A stretch of DNA of 64,000 bases. Source: Streptomyces sp. NBC_00576 (lineage in GTDB: Bacteria > Actinomycetota > Actinomycetes > Streptomycetales > Streptomycetaceae). Both the position numbers and the translations under genes were made by a program. Shown in pieces: positions 7,776 through 15,952 of the stretch; the stretch's first letter is position 1, and every line of letters starts with the position of its first letter. The notes under the pieces were generated by a model, which was given only the letters and a program-made list of their open reading frames with translations, made no database searches and had not been told where the DNA came from. Location: NCBI RefSeq assembly GCF_036345175.1, contig NZ_CP107780.1, forward strand, positions 8,928,001 through 8,992,000, given 5' to 3'.

Positions 7776-8216
7776 ATGGCGATTCAGCGGATGGACAACA
7801 TCGGCATCGTCGTCGAGGACTTGGATGCCGCCGTCGCGTTCTTCGTGGAACTCGGTATGGAGCTGGAGGGCAGGGCAGAGGTCGAGGGTCTCGTCGCCGA
7901 CCAGTGCACCGGCCTCGACGGCGTCCGCTGTGACATCGCGATGGTCCGGACCCCGGACGGTCACAGCCGGCTCGAGCTGGCGAGGTACCGCAGCCCCGAG
8001 GCGCTCAGCGCCGGGCCGCGCAACCGGCCGCACAACATTCTGGGCACGCACCGCGTCATGTTCGCCGTCGACGACATCGAGGACACCGTTGCCCGCCTGC
8101 GCCCCCATGGCGCCGAACTCGTCGGCGAGATCGCCCGGTTCGAGGACAGCTATCTGCTCTGCTACCTCCGCGGTCCGGAGGGCATCATCGTCGGACTGGC
8201 CGAGCAACTGCGCTGA
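7776..8216 (+). CDS. VOC-family (glyoxalase/bleomycin-resistance fold) protein
   Basis: Protein of 146 residues with two beta-alpha-beta-beta-beta repeats of the vicinal-oxygen-chelate fold. The N-terminal repeat starts MDNIGIVVEDLDAAVAFF and the C-terminal one THRVMFAVDDIEDTVARLRP, ending EGIIVGLAEQL. Glu and His residues at the expected strand positions could bind a metal. ATG 7776 is preceded by GAAGAAGGAGAAT. Substrate is unknown: lyase, dioxygenase and antibiotic-binding functions all occur in the family. The gene is intact although remnants of two other genes flank it on both sides. Confidence 0.8.
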   Translation: MAIQRMDNIGIVVEDLDAAVAFFVELGMELEGRAEVEGLVADQCTGLDGVRCDIAMVRTPDGHSRLELARYRSPEALSAGPRNRPHNILGTHRVMFAVDDIEDTVARLRPHGAELVGEIARFEDSYLLCYLRGPEGIIVGLAEQLR

Positions 8217-8325
8217 GCCTGGCCTTCCTCGCCAAGGACGGAACCCCGCGCAGCGTACCGATCGGCCTCACCTGGAACGGGTCGCGCATCGGCATGATTA
8301 CGACGATCGGTAACAGCGCGCCGTG
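8217..8325 (+). pseudogene. Remnant of a pyridoxamine-5-phosphate-oxidase-like gene
   Basis: Directly after the VOC stop codon one frame reads LAFLAKDGTPRSVPIGLTWN and continues SRIGMITTIG. This is like the first strands of PPOX/F420-binding split-barrel proteins (DGTPR followed by a W-containing strand). After about 35 codons the similarity ends and no downstream frame continues it. There is no start codon with a ribosome site. I treat it as a decayed fragment; the match is by eye and short. Confidence 0.4.
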
Positions 8326-8453
8326 CGCGGCGCCGCGGGGCTCGTTGAGACACACCTGCGTGATGCCTCGATGGTGCCATCCACGACTGACAACAGGCGT
8401 CGGTCATCCGGTTCAGTTGGGGGTGCGGCATCCCCGGCGCACCCCCGTCGTGC

Positions 8454-9059
8454 TCAGGCCGACGCAAGCAGCAGCCGTCCGCGCCTGGATTCCGCCAGGG
8501 CCTCGGGGGTCAGTACGGGCCGCGGCACCACGATGCCGCACTCCGTGCAGACGGGACCCGACGACGGCTCATGGGCCAGGTCGTACTTCCAGGTGAGGCG
8601 CTCCCCGTCGCACACCGGGCACACCGAGCCCGGTTCGCGCTCCAGGGCGGCGATCAGCCGTCGCAGCACCTCGGCCAGCGGTTCGTGGGGGTGCACCCCC
8701 GGATCGTCGCACCAGGCCACCCCGAACCCACCCCAGGTCAGCCGATGCCAGTCGTCCACACTTCCGGGCCGGCGCAGCCCGTCGAACTTCTCCTTCTTGC
8801 GGCGCTTCGCGAACTCCACCTCGTAGGCCTGCCAGACCGAGCGCGCTTCCTCCAGCTCGTCCAGTGCGGCCACGAGCCGCGCTGGATCGGGGGACCGGTC
8901 CTCCGGTCCGAACCCGGCCCGGGAGCACAGGTGGTCCCAGGTCGCCCTGTGCCCGTAAGGGGCGAATCGCTCAAGGCACTTACGGAGCGAGTACCGCCGC
9001 AGAGCCAGGTCGCTCCGCGGGTCCCGCACCTGTCTCGCCAGACTCCGGAAACCGGCCAT
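8454..9059 (-). CDS. Uncharacterised protein with C-terminal zinc-ribbon-like cysteines
   Basis: I do not recognise this 201-residue protein. It is soluble and charged. The N-terminus is Arg-rich (RQVRDPRSDLALRRYSL), the middle has an EFAKRRKKEKFDGLRR basic helix, and residues 142-175 contain CPVCDGERL and VCTECGIV, two CxxC knuckles that could hold one zinc ion. It starts at an ATG with GGAGG nine bases upstream and is divergent from the secreted acylase gene. The zinc ribbon suggests nucleic-acid or protein binding; no enzymatic motif is visible. Confidence 0.6.
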   Translation of the reverse strand: MAGFRSLARQVRDPRSDLALRRYSLRKCLERFAPYGHRATWDHLCSRAGFGPEDRSPDPARLVAALDELEEARSVWQAYEVEFAKRRKKEKFDGLRRPGSVDDWHRLTWGGFGVAWCDDPGVHPHEPLAEVLRRLIAALEREPGSVCPVCDGERLTWKYDLAHEPSSGPVCTECGIVVPRPVLTPEALAESRRGRLLLASA

Positions 9060-9173
9060 CGCCTTGCACCTCCGTCACATCTGCACCTGTACTTCGGTCA
9101 CTTCGGCGTCGTCGAACGGACGTCGCCGAATAGACGTATCGACAAGCGATTCGGCTCCATCTGTTTTCCGATG

Positions 9174-9238
9174 ACGGCCATAAGCCGTTCGCCGGGCCCC
9201 CTTGGGACCGACGTCAACGGCTCTAAGCCGTCCGCCGG
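9174..9238. promoter_or_regulatory. Paired operator-like inverted repeats in the acylase upstream region
   Basis: Two 22-base copies at 9174-9195 and 9217-9238 agree at 19 positions. Each contains an inverted repeat (ACGGCCATAAGCCGT and ACGGCTCTAAGCCGT) followed by a CGCCGG tail. They are 43 bases apart, about four helical turns, in the 428-base gap between a divergent zinc-ribbon gene and the acylase. This is the layout of two sites for one regulator. The rest of the gap shows no gene; an AT-richer stretch near 9385-9415 may hold the acylase promoter. Confidence 0.5.
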
Positions 9239-9443
9239 ACCACCCTCCACGGTTACCTCCCGAAACTGTCGGTCGTCTGTGCAACACCTGTTGAGCACGG
9301 CGCCGGACCGCGTGTGCTTCCAGCGCTTCGAAGTGCCCCCGCACTTCTCCCCGCACTCCTCCAACGCATTTGCTGTGCCACGTTGTTCAAAAGTGACGCA
9401 TGTTCATCTTCAATCGCGGGGATACCGGCGGTAACCTCTGGCC

Positions 9444-9459
9444 CACTCCGTTCGGAGTG
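9444..9459 (+). promoter_or_regulatory. Hairpin in the acylase 5-prime leader
   Basis: CACTCCG-TT-CGGAGTG, a 7-base stem ending 28 bases before the acylase ATG and upstream of its CGGAGGAG ribosome site. It could affect mRNA stability or translation. Confidence 0.35.
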
Positions 9460-9487
9460 GCCCACCCCCCGGTCCGGAGGAGCTGCC

Positions 9488-12292
9488 ATGTCACGGCGCA
9501 CCCCAGGCAACACTGCCGATAGAACCTTCGACAGACTGAGAACTCCCCGCGGACTCTTCGGGTTCCTGAAGACCGCAGCCGTATGCACGCTCATTGCCGG
9601 TCTTTTGTCGCCGCTTTCCCCGATCTCCCCGGCGACCGAGGCCCACGCCGCCACGGCCAACGACTACTGCGGAGCCCAGTGTTCCGACATCCTGCCGCCC
9701 GGCCAGAACGGCAACGCCACCCTCGCCCAGATCCTGCTCAACCAGGCCTTCGGTTCCCAGCCCGAACACGCCGAAGACCAGCTCGGGCCCTATGCCAACC
9801 TGGCCACGGGCTACTCCGGCCTCACCAATGCCACCATCAACAACTTCTTCAACGACGCCTCGTTCGGGGTCGCCGCCGACCAGGTCGCCTCCACCCTCGC
9901 CCCGGCCGGCCGCACCGACGTGACGATCGTCCGCGACAAGAAGACGGGTGTGCCGCACATCACAGGCACCACCCGCTACGGCACCGAGTTCGGCGCCGGC
10001 TACGCCGCCGCCCAGGACCGCCTCTGGCTGATGGACGTCTTCCGGCACGTCGGACGTGGACAGCTCACGCCCTTCGCGGGCGGCGACCCCTCCAACCAGG
10101 GCCTTGAACAGGAGTTCTGGCGCCACGCCCCGTACACCGAGGCCGACCTCCAGGCCCAGATAGACAACGCGGTCGCCACCAACGGCGCCCGCGGCCAGCA
10201 GGCGCTCGCCGACGTCAACGCCTATGTCGCCGGCATCAACGCCTACATCGACGCCTCCGACAGTGCCCGCACCTTCCCCGGCGAGTACGTCCTGACCGGC
10301 TGGAAGGACTCCGTCACCAACGCGGGCACCATCCAGAAGTTCAAGACCACCGACCTGGTCGCGCTGGCCTCCGTGATCGGCGCGCTCTTCGGCTCCGGCG
10401 GCGGCGGAGAGGTCAACAACGCGATCTCGCTGATGGCCGCCCAGTCCCAGTACGGCGTCGTCCAGGGCACCAAGGTCTGGGAGGCGTTCCGCGAGCGCAA
10501 CGACCCCGAGGCCGCACTCACCGTCCACAACGGCGAGAGCTTCCCGTACGCGACCGCCCCCGCCAACCCGCAGGGCGAGGCCCTGCCCGACGCCGGCACG
10601 GTCGCCGAGGAACCGCTGGTGTACGACCGTACGGGCAGCGCCGCCACCGCGACCGCGGCCACCGCTTCCACCACGGCTACGGCCACCGCCCTCACCTCCG
10701 CCAAGCGCGGGATGTCCAACGCCCTGGTGGTGAGCGGCGCCAAGACCGCCAGCGGCCACCCGGTCGCCGTCTTCGGCCCGCAGACGGGCTACTTCGCCCC
10801 CCAGCTGCTCATGCTCCAGGAGATCCAGGGCCCGGGACTCAGCGCGCGCGGCGCCTCCTTCGCGGGGCTGAGCATGTACGTCGAGCTCGGCCGCGGCCAG
10901 GACTACGCGTGGAGCGCGACGACCTCCGGGCAGGACATCATCGACTCGTACGCGGTCGAGCTGTGCCAGGACGACGTCCACTACCTCTACCACGGCACCT
11001 GCACCGCGATGGAGAAGATCGAACAGACCAACGCCTGGAAGCCGACCACGGCCGACGGCACGGCCGCCGGCTCCTACCGGATGCAGGTCTACCGCACCAA
11101 GTACGGCCCGGTGAGCCATCGGGCGACGGTCGGCGGCAAGACGGTCGCCTACACCAACCTGCGCTCCTCCTACATGCACGAGGCCGACTCGATCATCGGC
11201 TTCCAGATGCTCAACGACCCGGACTACGTGAAGAGCCCGGCGACCTTCCAGGCCGCCGTGCAGCACATCAACTACACCTTCAACTGGTTCTACGCAGACT
11301 CCACGCACACCGCGTACTACAACAGCGGCGACAACCCGGTACGCGCGAGCGGCGTCGACGCCGAGTTCCCGGTCTGGGCGCAGTCGGCGTACGAGTGGCG
11401 GAACTGGAACCCGACGACGAACACCGCCGACTACACGCCGGCCTCCGCCCACCCCAACTCGATCGACCAGGACTACTACATCTCCTGGAACAACAAACAG
11501 GCCAAGGACTACACCAGCGCCTCATGGGGCGACGGTTCCGTCCACCGCGGCAACCTCCTGGAGGACCGGGTCAAGAAACTCGTCACGGCGGGCGGAGTGA
11601 CCCGGGCACAGTTGGTGAAGGCGATGGCCGACGCCGCGCTCGCCGATCTACGGGCCGAGGACGTGCTGCCGAAGCTGCTGCGGGTCGTCAACAGCTCGAC
11701 GGTCACCGACTCCACGGCCGCGGCGGCCGTCAGCAAGCTGTCCGCCTGGGTGACGGCGGGCGCCAAGCGCACGGAGACCTCCGCGGGCTCGAAGGCGTAC
11801 GCCAACGCCGACGCGATCCGCATCCTCGACGCCTGGTGGCCACTGCTGGTGCAGGCCGAGTTCCAACCGGGCCTCGGCACCGACCTCTACACCGCCATCA
11901 CCACCAACCTCCCCGTCGACGAGGCCCCCTCGGCCGCACACGGACCGACCGGCGCGCACGCGGGAAGCTCCTTCCAGTACGGCTGGTGGAGCTACGTCGA
12001 CAAGGACATCCGGGCGGTTCTCGGTGACCCGGTGCAGGGCGGGCTGACGCAGAAGTACTGCGGCGGCGGCACGCTCAGCGGCTGCAGGGACATCCTGATC
12101 AGCACCCTGAAGACCGCGGCGGGCAAGACGGCCGCCCAGGTCTACCCCGGTGACACCCTCTGCGCCGCGGGCAACCAGTGGTGCGCCGACTCGATCGTCC
12201 AGCGCACCCTGGGAGGCATCAAGCACTACAACATCAGCTGGCAGAACCGGCCGACCTACCAGCAGGTCGTCGAGTTCACGTCCCACCGGTAA
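9488..12292 (+). CDS. Secreted penicillin-acylase-type Ntn hydrolase
   Basis: Predicted exported amidohydrolase precursor of 934 residues. A signal peptide is visible: basic N-terminus, hydrophobic FLKTAAVCTLIAGLL around residue 25-40, and a probable cleavage after AHA near residue 55. The alpha-chain part contains TYGTEFGAGYAAAQDRLWLMD, the family's conserved region. An Ala/Thr-rich spacer (residues about 384-402) precedes GMSNALVVSG; Ser410 would become the N-terminal nucleophile of the beta chain after self-cleavage. GRGQDYAWSATT and the later Asn/His-rich segments fit the beta subunit. ATG 9488 has CGGAGGAG upstream. Likely substrates are N-acyl amides such as lipopeptides, acyl-homoserine lactones or penicillins; which one cannot be told. 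Confidence 0.87.
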   Translation: MSRRTPGNTADRTFDRLRTPRGLFGFLKTAAVCTLIAGLLSPLSPISPATEAHAATANDYCGAQCSDILPPGQNGNATLAQILLNQAFGSQPEHAEDQLGPYANLATGYSGLTNATINNFFNDASFGVAADQVASTLAPAGRTDVTIVRDKKTGVPHITGTTRYGTEFGAGYAAAQDRLWLMDVFRHVGRGQLTPFAGGDPSNQGLEQEFWRHAPYTEADLQAQIDNAVATNGARGQQALADVNAYVAGINAYIDASDSARTFPGEYVLTGWKDSVTNAGTIQKFKTTDLVALASVIGALFGSGGGGEVNNAISLMAAQSQYGVVQGTKVWEAFRERNDPEAALTVHNGESFPYATAPANPQGEALPDAGTVAEEPLVYDRTGSAATATAATASTTATATALTSAKRGMSNALVVSGAKTASGHPVAVFGPQTGYFAPQLLMLQEIQGPGLSARGASFAGLSMYVELGRGQDYAWSATTSGQDIIDSYAVELCQDDVHYLYHGTCTAMEKIEQTNAWKPTTADGTAAGSYRMQVYRTKYGPVSHRATVGGKTVAYTNLRSSYMHEADSIIGFQMLNDPDYVKSPATFQAAVQHINYTFNWFYADSTHTAYYNSGDNPVRASGVDAEFPVWAQSAYEWRNWNPTTNTADYTPASAHPNSIDQDYYISWNNKQAKDYTSASWGDGSVHRGNLLEDRVKKLVTAGGVTRAQLVKAMADAALADLRAEDVLPKLLRVVNSSTVTDSTAAAAVSKLSAWVTAGAKRTETSAGSKAYANADAIRILDAWWPLLVQAEFQPGLGTDLYTAITTNLPVDEAPSAAHGPTGAHAGSSFQYGWWSYVDKDIRAVLGDPVQGGLTQKYCGGGTLSGCRDILISTLKTAAGKTAAQVYPGDTLCAAGNQWCADSIVQRTLGGIKHYNISWQNRPTYQQVVEFTSHR

Positions 12293-12307
12293 CAAACCGG
12301 GCAGTGC

Positions 12308-12338
12308 GGCGGCGGGTCAGTGGATACGGCCCGCCGCC
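12308..12338. terminator. Bidirectional terminator between convergent acylase and hydrolase genes
   Basis: GGCGGCGGG and CCCGCCGCC form a perfect 9-base stem around a 13-base loop, 15 bases after the acylase stop. The stop codon of the opposite-strand hydrolase lies at the base of the loop, so one hairpin can end both transcripts. Confidence 0.6.
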
Positions 12339-13648
12339 AGCACCACCTGCGCCAACTCGGAGTGACAGATGTCGCTGTGGGCTCCCGCCGGGGCCCCACC
12401 GTTCCTGACCACCGCCGCCGCGTCGACGTTCACACACCCGCTCACCGGCAGCTTCGCCGGCCGGAGAGCTTCTGCGAGCGTCAACTTGACGGTGCCCGGC
12501 ACGGCTTGGACACCGTCGTGGCCCAGCGCGCCCCACTTGGGGCCCAGCGCCTTCACGGCGAGGACCCCCTGACTGTCGCCCGCCATGCGCGACGCCAGCG
12601 GGTAGAACGTGCCGAGCGCCCCGTCGTACTGGGAGTAGCAGCACACCAGGGGACCGTCGATACGGTTCTGCCGCCCCTTCAACGCACCCCCGGCACGGGC
12701 GTCGTGCGGCAGCGTGTCCGCGAACGCGTAGTGCGAGAAGGCCCCTTGGAGCAACGTCACCGACTTCACCGTGCGCACCCCTTTGGGCAGCCCGCGCAGT
12801 GCGAACGACACGAGCCGCGCGCCGAAGCTGTGCCCGGCGAGATGCACCCGCACCCCGGGCGCCGCTTCGGCGAGCCGCCCGAGCACCGGCCCGAGTCCCC
12901 GATCGCCGACGGTTCCGGCCCGCCGCTTCATCGCGTAGTACGTGGCCTGCCGCAGCAGCTCCTGCGCACCCTTCCACGGATTGGGCAGCGCGAACTCGGC
13001 GACAGCGCCCGGGGATTCAGGCCCGGCCAGGGCCAGGGCGAACTGCTCGCAGACCGCCGCCGTGCTCCCCGCGAACATCTCGGGGTCGCCGTCCGACTCG
13101 CCGTCCGTGCGGACGAGGTCCGCCGCGAACTCCGTCTGGGGTGCCTCCGGCGGCACCTCGACGAGCAACCGCACCAGCCCCCCGAACTCCTCCAAGGCCG
13201 CTTCGTCGTCCGGCTGTTGGTCCAGTAGCCGGGCGATCTGCTCGACGACAGTGGCCCGCCCCGGGAAGGTTTGCAGGAGCGCGTGCCGGGTGGCCTTGTC
13301 GAGCCCGGGACCCACGGCCGCCTCGGGCAGGGCAGCGGTGGCGGTCAGGGACCGCTCGAAGTCGGGGATCGGCTCGTCCGTGAAGCGCATCGACGGCCAC
13401 ACCACGCCCACGTAGCCGATTCTGGCGGTCGCGGGCGCGAGCGCGGGGATCGTCGAGAAGAATCTGCTGTAGAGCCCGGTCGCCATGGACCGGTCGTTGT
13501 TCCAGCCGTGCGCGAAGACGATGAGGTCACGCACCTTACGAGGGCCCACCTCCGCGAGCAGCCGGTCGCGCCTGCGCTCGTCGGTGTCGCCGTCCGCGTC
13601 GAACGTCAGCTCCCAGTAGGGAGAAACACTCATTTCCACTTCCGCCAT
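12317..13648 (-). CDS. Alpha/beta-hydrolase-fold protein
   Basis: Cytoplasmic-looking protein of 443 residues. It has an early strand LIVFAHGWNND like the oxyanion-strand motif HGW of DUF900-like hydrolases, and the nucleophile elbow GHSFG with Ser274. A late His (GHDGVQ or SDICHSE) could complete a triad. A large helical insertion lies between residues 100 and 260. No signal peptide or kinase motif is present, so the kinase name sometimes attached to similar actinomycete proteins is not supported. ATG 13648 is used; an in-frame ATG at 13633 has GGAAG closer upstream and may be the real start. Substrate unknown. Confidence 0.6.
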   Translation of the reverse strand: MAEVEMSVSPYWELTFDADGDTDERRRDRLLAEVGPRKVRDLIVFAHGWNNDRSMATGLYSRFFSTIPALAPATARIGYVGVVWPSMRFTDEPIPDFERSLTATAALPEAAVGPGLDKATRHALLQTFPGRATVVEQIARLLDQQPDDEAALEEFGGLVRLLVEVPPEAPQTEFAADLVRTDGESDGDPEMFAGSTAAVCEQFALALAGPESPGAVAEFALPNPWKGAQELLRQATYYAMKRRAGTVGDRGLGPVLGRLAEAAPGVRVHLAGHSFGARLVSFALRGLPKGVRTVKSVTLLQGAFSHYAFADTLPHDARAGGALKGRQNRIDGPLVCCYSQYDGALGTFYPLASRMAGDSQGVLAVKALGPKWGALGHDGVQAVPGTVKLTLAEALRPAKLPVSGCVNVDAAAVVRNGGAPAGAHSDICHSELAQVVLAAGRIH

Positions 13649-13726
13649 GACAAACCCCGTGCCCCGTAATGTCGTGATGTGGGGCGTATCGTCCTGCTAA
13701 CGGATGGAGTTGGCCATACGCCGCGC

Positions 13727-14965
13727 TCACTTGTAGACGAGGTACTTCTTCCGCATGCGCCGGAACCCCGCCAGCTCCTCCTGCCAGCCCGCCACGACCT
13801 CATCGGTGTCGGCGCCCGCGTCGATCATCGTGCGCACCAGAGTGGAGCCGGTCAGCTTGTCGATCCAGTTGTCGGAGCGCCAGGCGAAACCGCTCCAGAC
13901 CTTCTTGGCGGTCACCAGCAACGCGACTCCGGTACGCACCGGGTCGTAGGCCGCCCGGTCGTGCACATGGATCTGTACGCCCCCGATGGTCTTCCCCTGG
14001 AACTTGGAGAAGGTCGGCGCGAAGTACGCCTCGCGGAAGTGCACACCGGGCAACCCGAGTTGCTCCACCGCGGCGGCCCACCGCCGGTCGATCCCCTCGG
14101 CGCCGAGCAGTTCGAAAGGCCGGGTCGTACCGCGCCCCTCCGACAGGTTCGTCCCCTCGAAGAGACACGTCCCTGAATACACCAGCGCGGTGTCGGGCGT
14201 CGGCATGTTCGGGCTCGGCGGTACCCAGGGCAGCCCCGACGCGTCGTAGAACTCCGACCGCTTCCACCCCGACATCAGTACGGCGTCCAGCTTCACCGGC
14301 GCGGCCAGGAACTCCTCGTTGAACAGCCGCGCCAGCTCCGCCACCGTCATCCCGTGCGCCTGGGAGATCGGCTGCCGCCCGACGAACGTCGCGAACTCCC
14401 TGTGCAGCACGGGCCCTTGGGCGGCCCGCCCGGTCACCGGGTTCGGCCGGTCCAGCACGAGGAAGGACTTGCCCGCCAACTGGGCCGCCTCCATGCAGTC
14501 GTACAGCGTCCAGATGTAGGTGTAGAAGCGGGCGCCCACGTCCTGGATGTCGAAGACGACGGTGTCGACGCCGGAGGCGGTGAAGATGTCGGCGAGCGGC
14601 CGGCCGCTCTTGAGGTACGTGTCGTAGACGGGGAGCCCGGTCGCCGGGTCGTCGTAGCGGCCCTCGGAACCGCCGGCCTGCGCGGTGCCCCTGAATCCGT
14701 GCTCGGGGCCGAAGACGGCGGTCAGATTCACCCGGTCGTCCGTGTGCATGACGTCGACGATGTGGCGTACGTCCCTGGTGACGCCGGTGGGGTTGGTGAC
14801 GAGGCCGACCTTTCTGCCGGTGAGGGGGGCGTAGTTTTTGGCGGCGAGGTTCTCGAAGCCGGTGCGGAGTTGTTTTGGGCGGTGTTGGGTGGGGGCTGCG
14901 GCTGTGCATGCCGGCAGGGAGGATGCGGTGGCTGCTGCTAGTAGGCCGCGTCTGGACAGGGGCAT
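13727..14965 (-). CDS. NamZ-like exo-beta-N-acetylmuramidase (GH171, formerly DUF1343)
   Basis: Exported protein of 412 residues. The N-terminus has a twin arginine (SRRGLLAAATASSLPAC) with a lipobox-like LPAC, so it may be a Tat-exported lipoprotein. The body carries the DUF1343 signature blocks: GLVTNPTGV near residue 52, FGPEHGFRG, SGVDTVVFDIQDVGARFYTY and LDRPNPV, then FEGTNLSEGRGTTRPFE. The Bacillus member NamZ removes terminal N-acetylmuramic acid from peptidoglycan fragments, so wall recycling or predation on wall debris is the likely role. ATG 14965 has GGAGGG upstream. No muropeptide transporter genes lie next to it. Confidence 0.82.
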   Translation of the reverse strand: MPLSRRGLLAAATASSLPACTAAAPTQHRPKQLRTGFENLAAKNYAPLTGRKVGLVTNPTGVTRDVRHIVDVMHTDDRVNLTAVFGPEHGFRGTAQAGGSEGRYDDPATGLPVYDTYLKSGRPLADIFTASGVDTVVFDIQDVGARFYTYIWTLYDCMEAAQLAGKSFLVLDRPNPVTGRAAQGPVLHREFATFVGRQPISQAHGMTVAELARLFNEEFLAAPVKLDAVLMSGWKRSEFYDASGLPWVPPSPNMPTPDTALVYSGTCLFEGTNLSEGRGTTRPFELLGAEGIDRRWAAAVEQLGLPGVHFREAYFAPTFSKFQGKTIGGVQIHVHDRAAYDPVRTGVALLVTAKKVWSGFAWRSDNWIDKLTGSTLVRTMIDAGADTDEVVAGWQEELAGFRRMRKKYLVYK

Positions 14966-15045
14966 GGGGGTTCCCTCCGTAAGGCGGTATGGGTGGTAGT
15001 GGCACCGTATGTGCTACCGCCTGTCGTTCGTAGGGTGCGTGGCTC

Positions 15046-15104
15046 GTTGTGGCTTGTCGCGCCCCGCGGCGGAGCCGCAGATGGATACAGCCCCGCGCCC
15101 CCGG
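15046..15104 (-). repeat. Dispersed GC-rich intergenic element, copy A
   Basis: Read on the minus strand this stretch gives GGCGCGGGGCTGTATCC, then TGCGGCTCCGCCGCGGGGC and GACAAGCCACAAC. Almost the same series occurs on the plus strand at 29017-29073. Copy A lies between two divergent genes. The GCGGCTCCGCCGC part can form a hairpin. Confidence 0.6.
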
Positions 15105-15134
15105 GTGGGTGAAGTCACCCTTCCCTGCAACATA

Positions 15135-15147
15135 CCGACTGGTTAGT
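15135..15147. promoter_or_regulatory. Putative operator before the SDR / acyl-CoA ligase / tetR operon
   Basis: CCGACTGGTTAGT, about 40 bases before the SDR start. It shares the CCGAC-y-GGT core and flanking bases with the perfect palindrome at 20758-20769 in front of the kinase/dehydrogenase operon. The match suggests one TetR (17709-18311) controls both. Confidence 0.55.
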
Positions 15148-15187
15148 CTGGTCGAGCGTTGTGGCCGTGTCGCGTCAAAGGAGACCG

Positions 15188-15952
15188 ATGGTGGGAGTCG
15201 TACAAGGTGCCGGAGTGGTCGTGACCGGGGCCGGAGGTGGGATCGGGGCTGCCCTGGCGCGGCGGTTCGCCGCCGAAGGGGCCCGGGTCGTCGTCAATGA
15301 CCTGGACGCCGACAAGGCGGGAGCCATCGCCGAGGAGATAGGCGGCATCGCGGTGCCCGGTGACGCCTCCGCCATCGTCGCCGAAGCCCGGGCCGCCCTC
15401 GGTGGAACCGTGGACGTCTACTGCGCCAACGCCGGGCTTGCCTCGGGTGGGTCCGAGGCGGCCGAGGAGGACGTCTGGGCGCTCGCCTGGGACGTGAACG
15501 TGATGGCGCACGTCCGGGCGGCCCATGAGCTGCTGCCGGAGTGGCTGGAGCGGGGCAGCGGGCGTTTCGTGTCCACCGTGTCGGCCGCCGGGCTGCTCAC
15601 CATGATCGGCGCGGCGCCCTACAGCGTGACCAAGCACGGTGCCTACGCCTTCGCGGAGTGGCTGTCGCTGACGTACCGCCACCGCGGGCTCAAGGTGCAC
15701 GCCATCTGCCCGCAGGGCGTGCGTACGGACATGCTGGCCGGGACCGGAAGCGCGGGCGACCTGGTGCTCGCGCCGACCGCGATCGAGCCCGAGGCGGTCG
15801 CTCAGGCGCTGTTCAAGGGGATCGAGGAGGACCGGTTCCTGATCCTGCCGCACCCCGAGGTCGCCGACTACTACCGGGCGCGGGCCGCCGATCCCGACCA
15901 CTGGCTGACGAACATGAACCACATCCAGCAGAAGTGGGAGGCCACTGGATGA
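15188..15952 (+). CDS. Short-chain dehydrogenase/reductase
   Basis: NAD(P)-dependent oxidoreductase of 254 residues. The Rossmann motif is TGAGGGIGAAL, the adenine-site Asp is in VVNDLDAD, NAG appears as CANAGLA, and the catalytic Ser and YxxxK are in VSTVSAAG and YSVTKHG. The C-terminal extension (LPHPEVADYYRARAADPDHWL) is typical of SDRs next to acyl-CoA genes. ATG 15188 has AAAGGAG just upstream. Its stop overlaps the acyl-CoA ligase start (ATGA), so the two are translationally coupled. In the comparison with levulinate operons it would sit in the place of the LvaD reductase. Confidence 0.88.
   Translation: MVGVVQGAGVVVTGAGGGIGAALARRFAAEGARVVVNDLDADKAGAIAEEIGGIAVPGDASAIVAEARAALGGTVDVYCANAGLASGGSEAAEEDVWALAWDVNVMAHVRAAHELLPEWLERGSGRFVSTVSAAGLLTMIGAAPYSVTKHGAYAFAEWLSLTYRHRGLKVHAICPQGVRTDMLAGTGSAGDLVLAPTAIEPEAVAQALFKGIEEDRFLILPHPEVADYYRARAADPDHWLTNMNHIQQKWEATG

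Noticed and set aside
8326..8453. A continuation of the PPOX-like remnant or a small gene before the zinc-ribbon gene.
   Set aside because: No frame continues the similarity and no start with a ribosome site is present; I see nothing in this stretch.
12317..13648. A serine/threonine kinase label for the hydrolase-like protein.
   Set aside because: No glycine loop, HRD or DFG-like motif is present; GHSFG and HGW fit an alpha/beta hydrolase.
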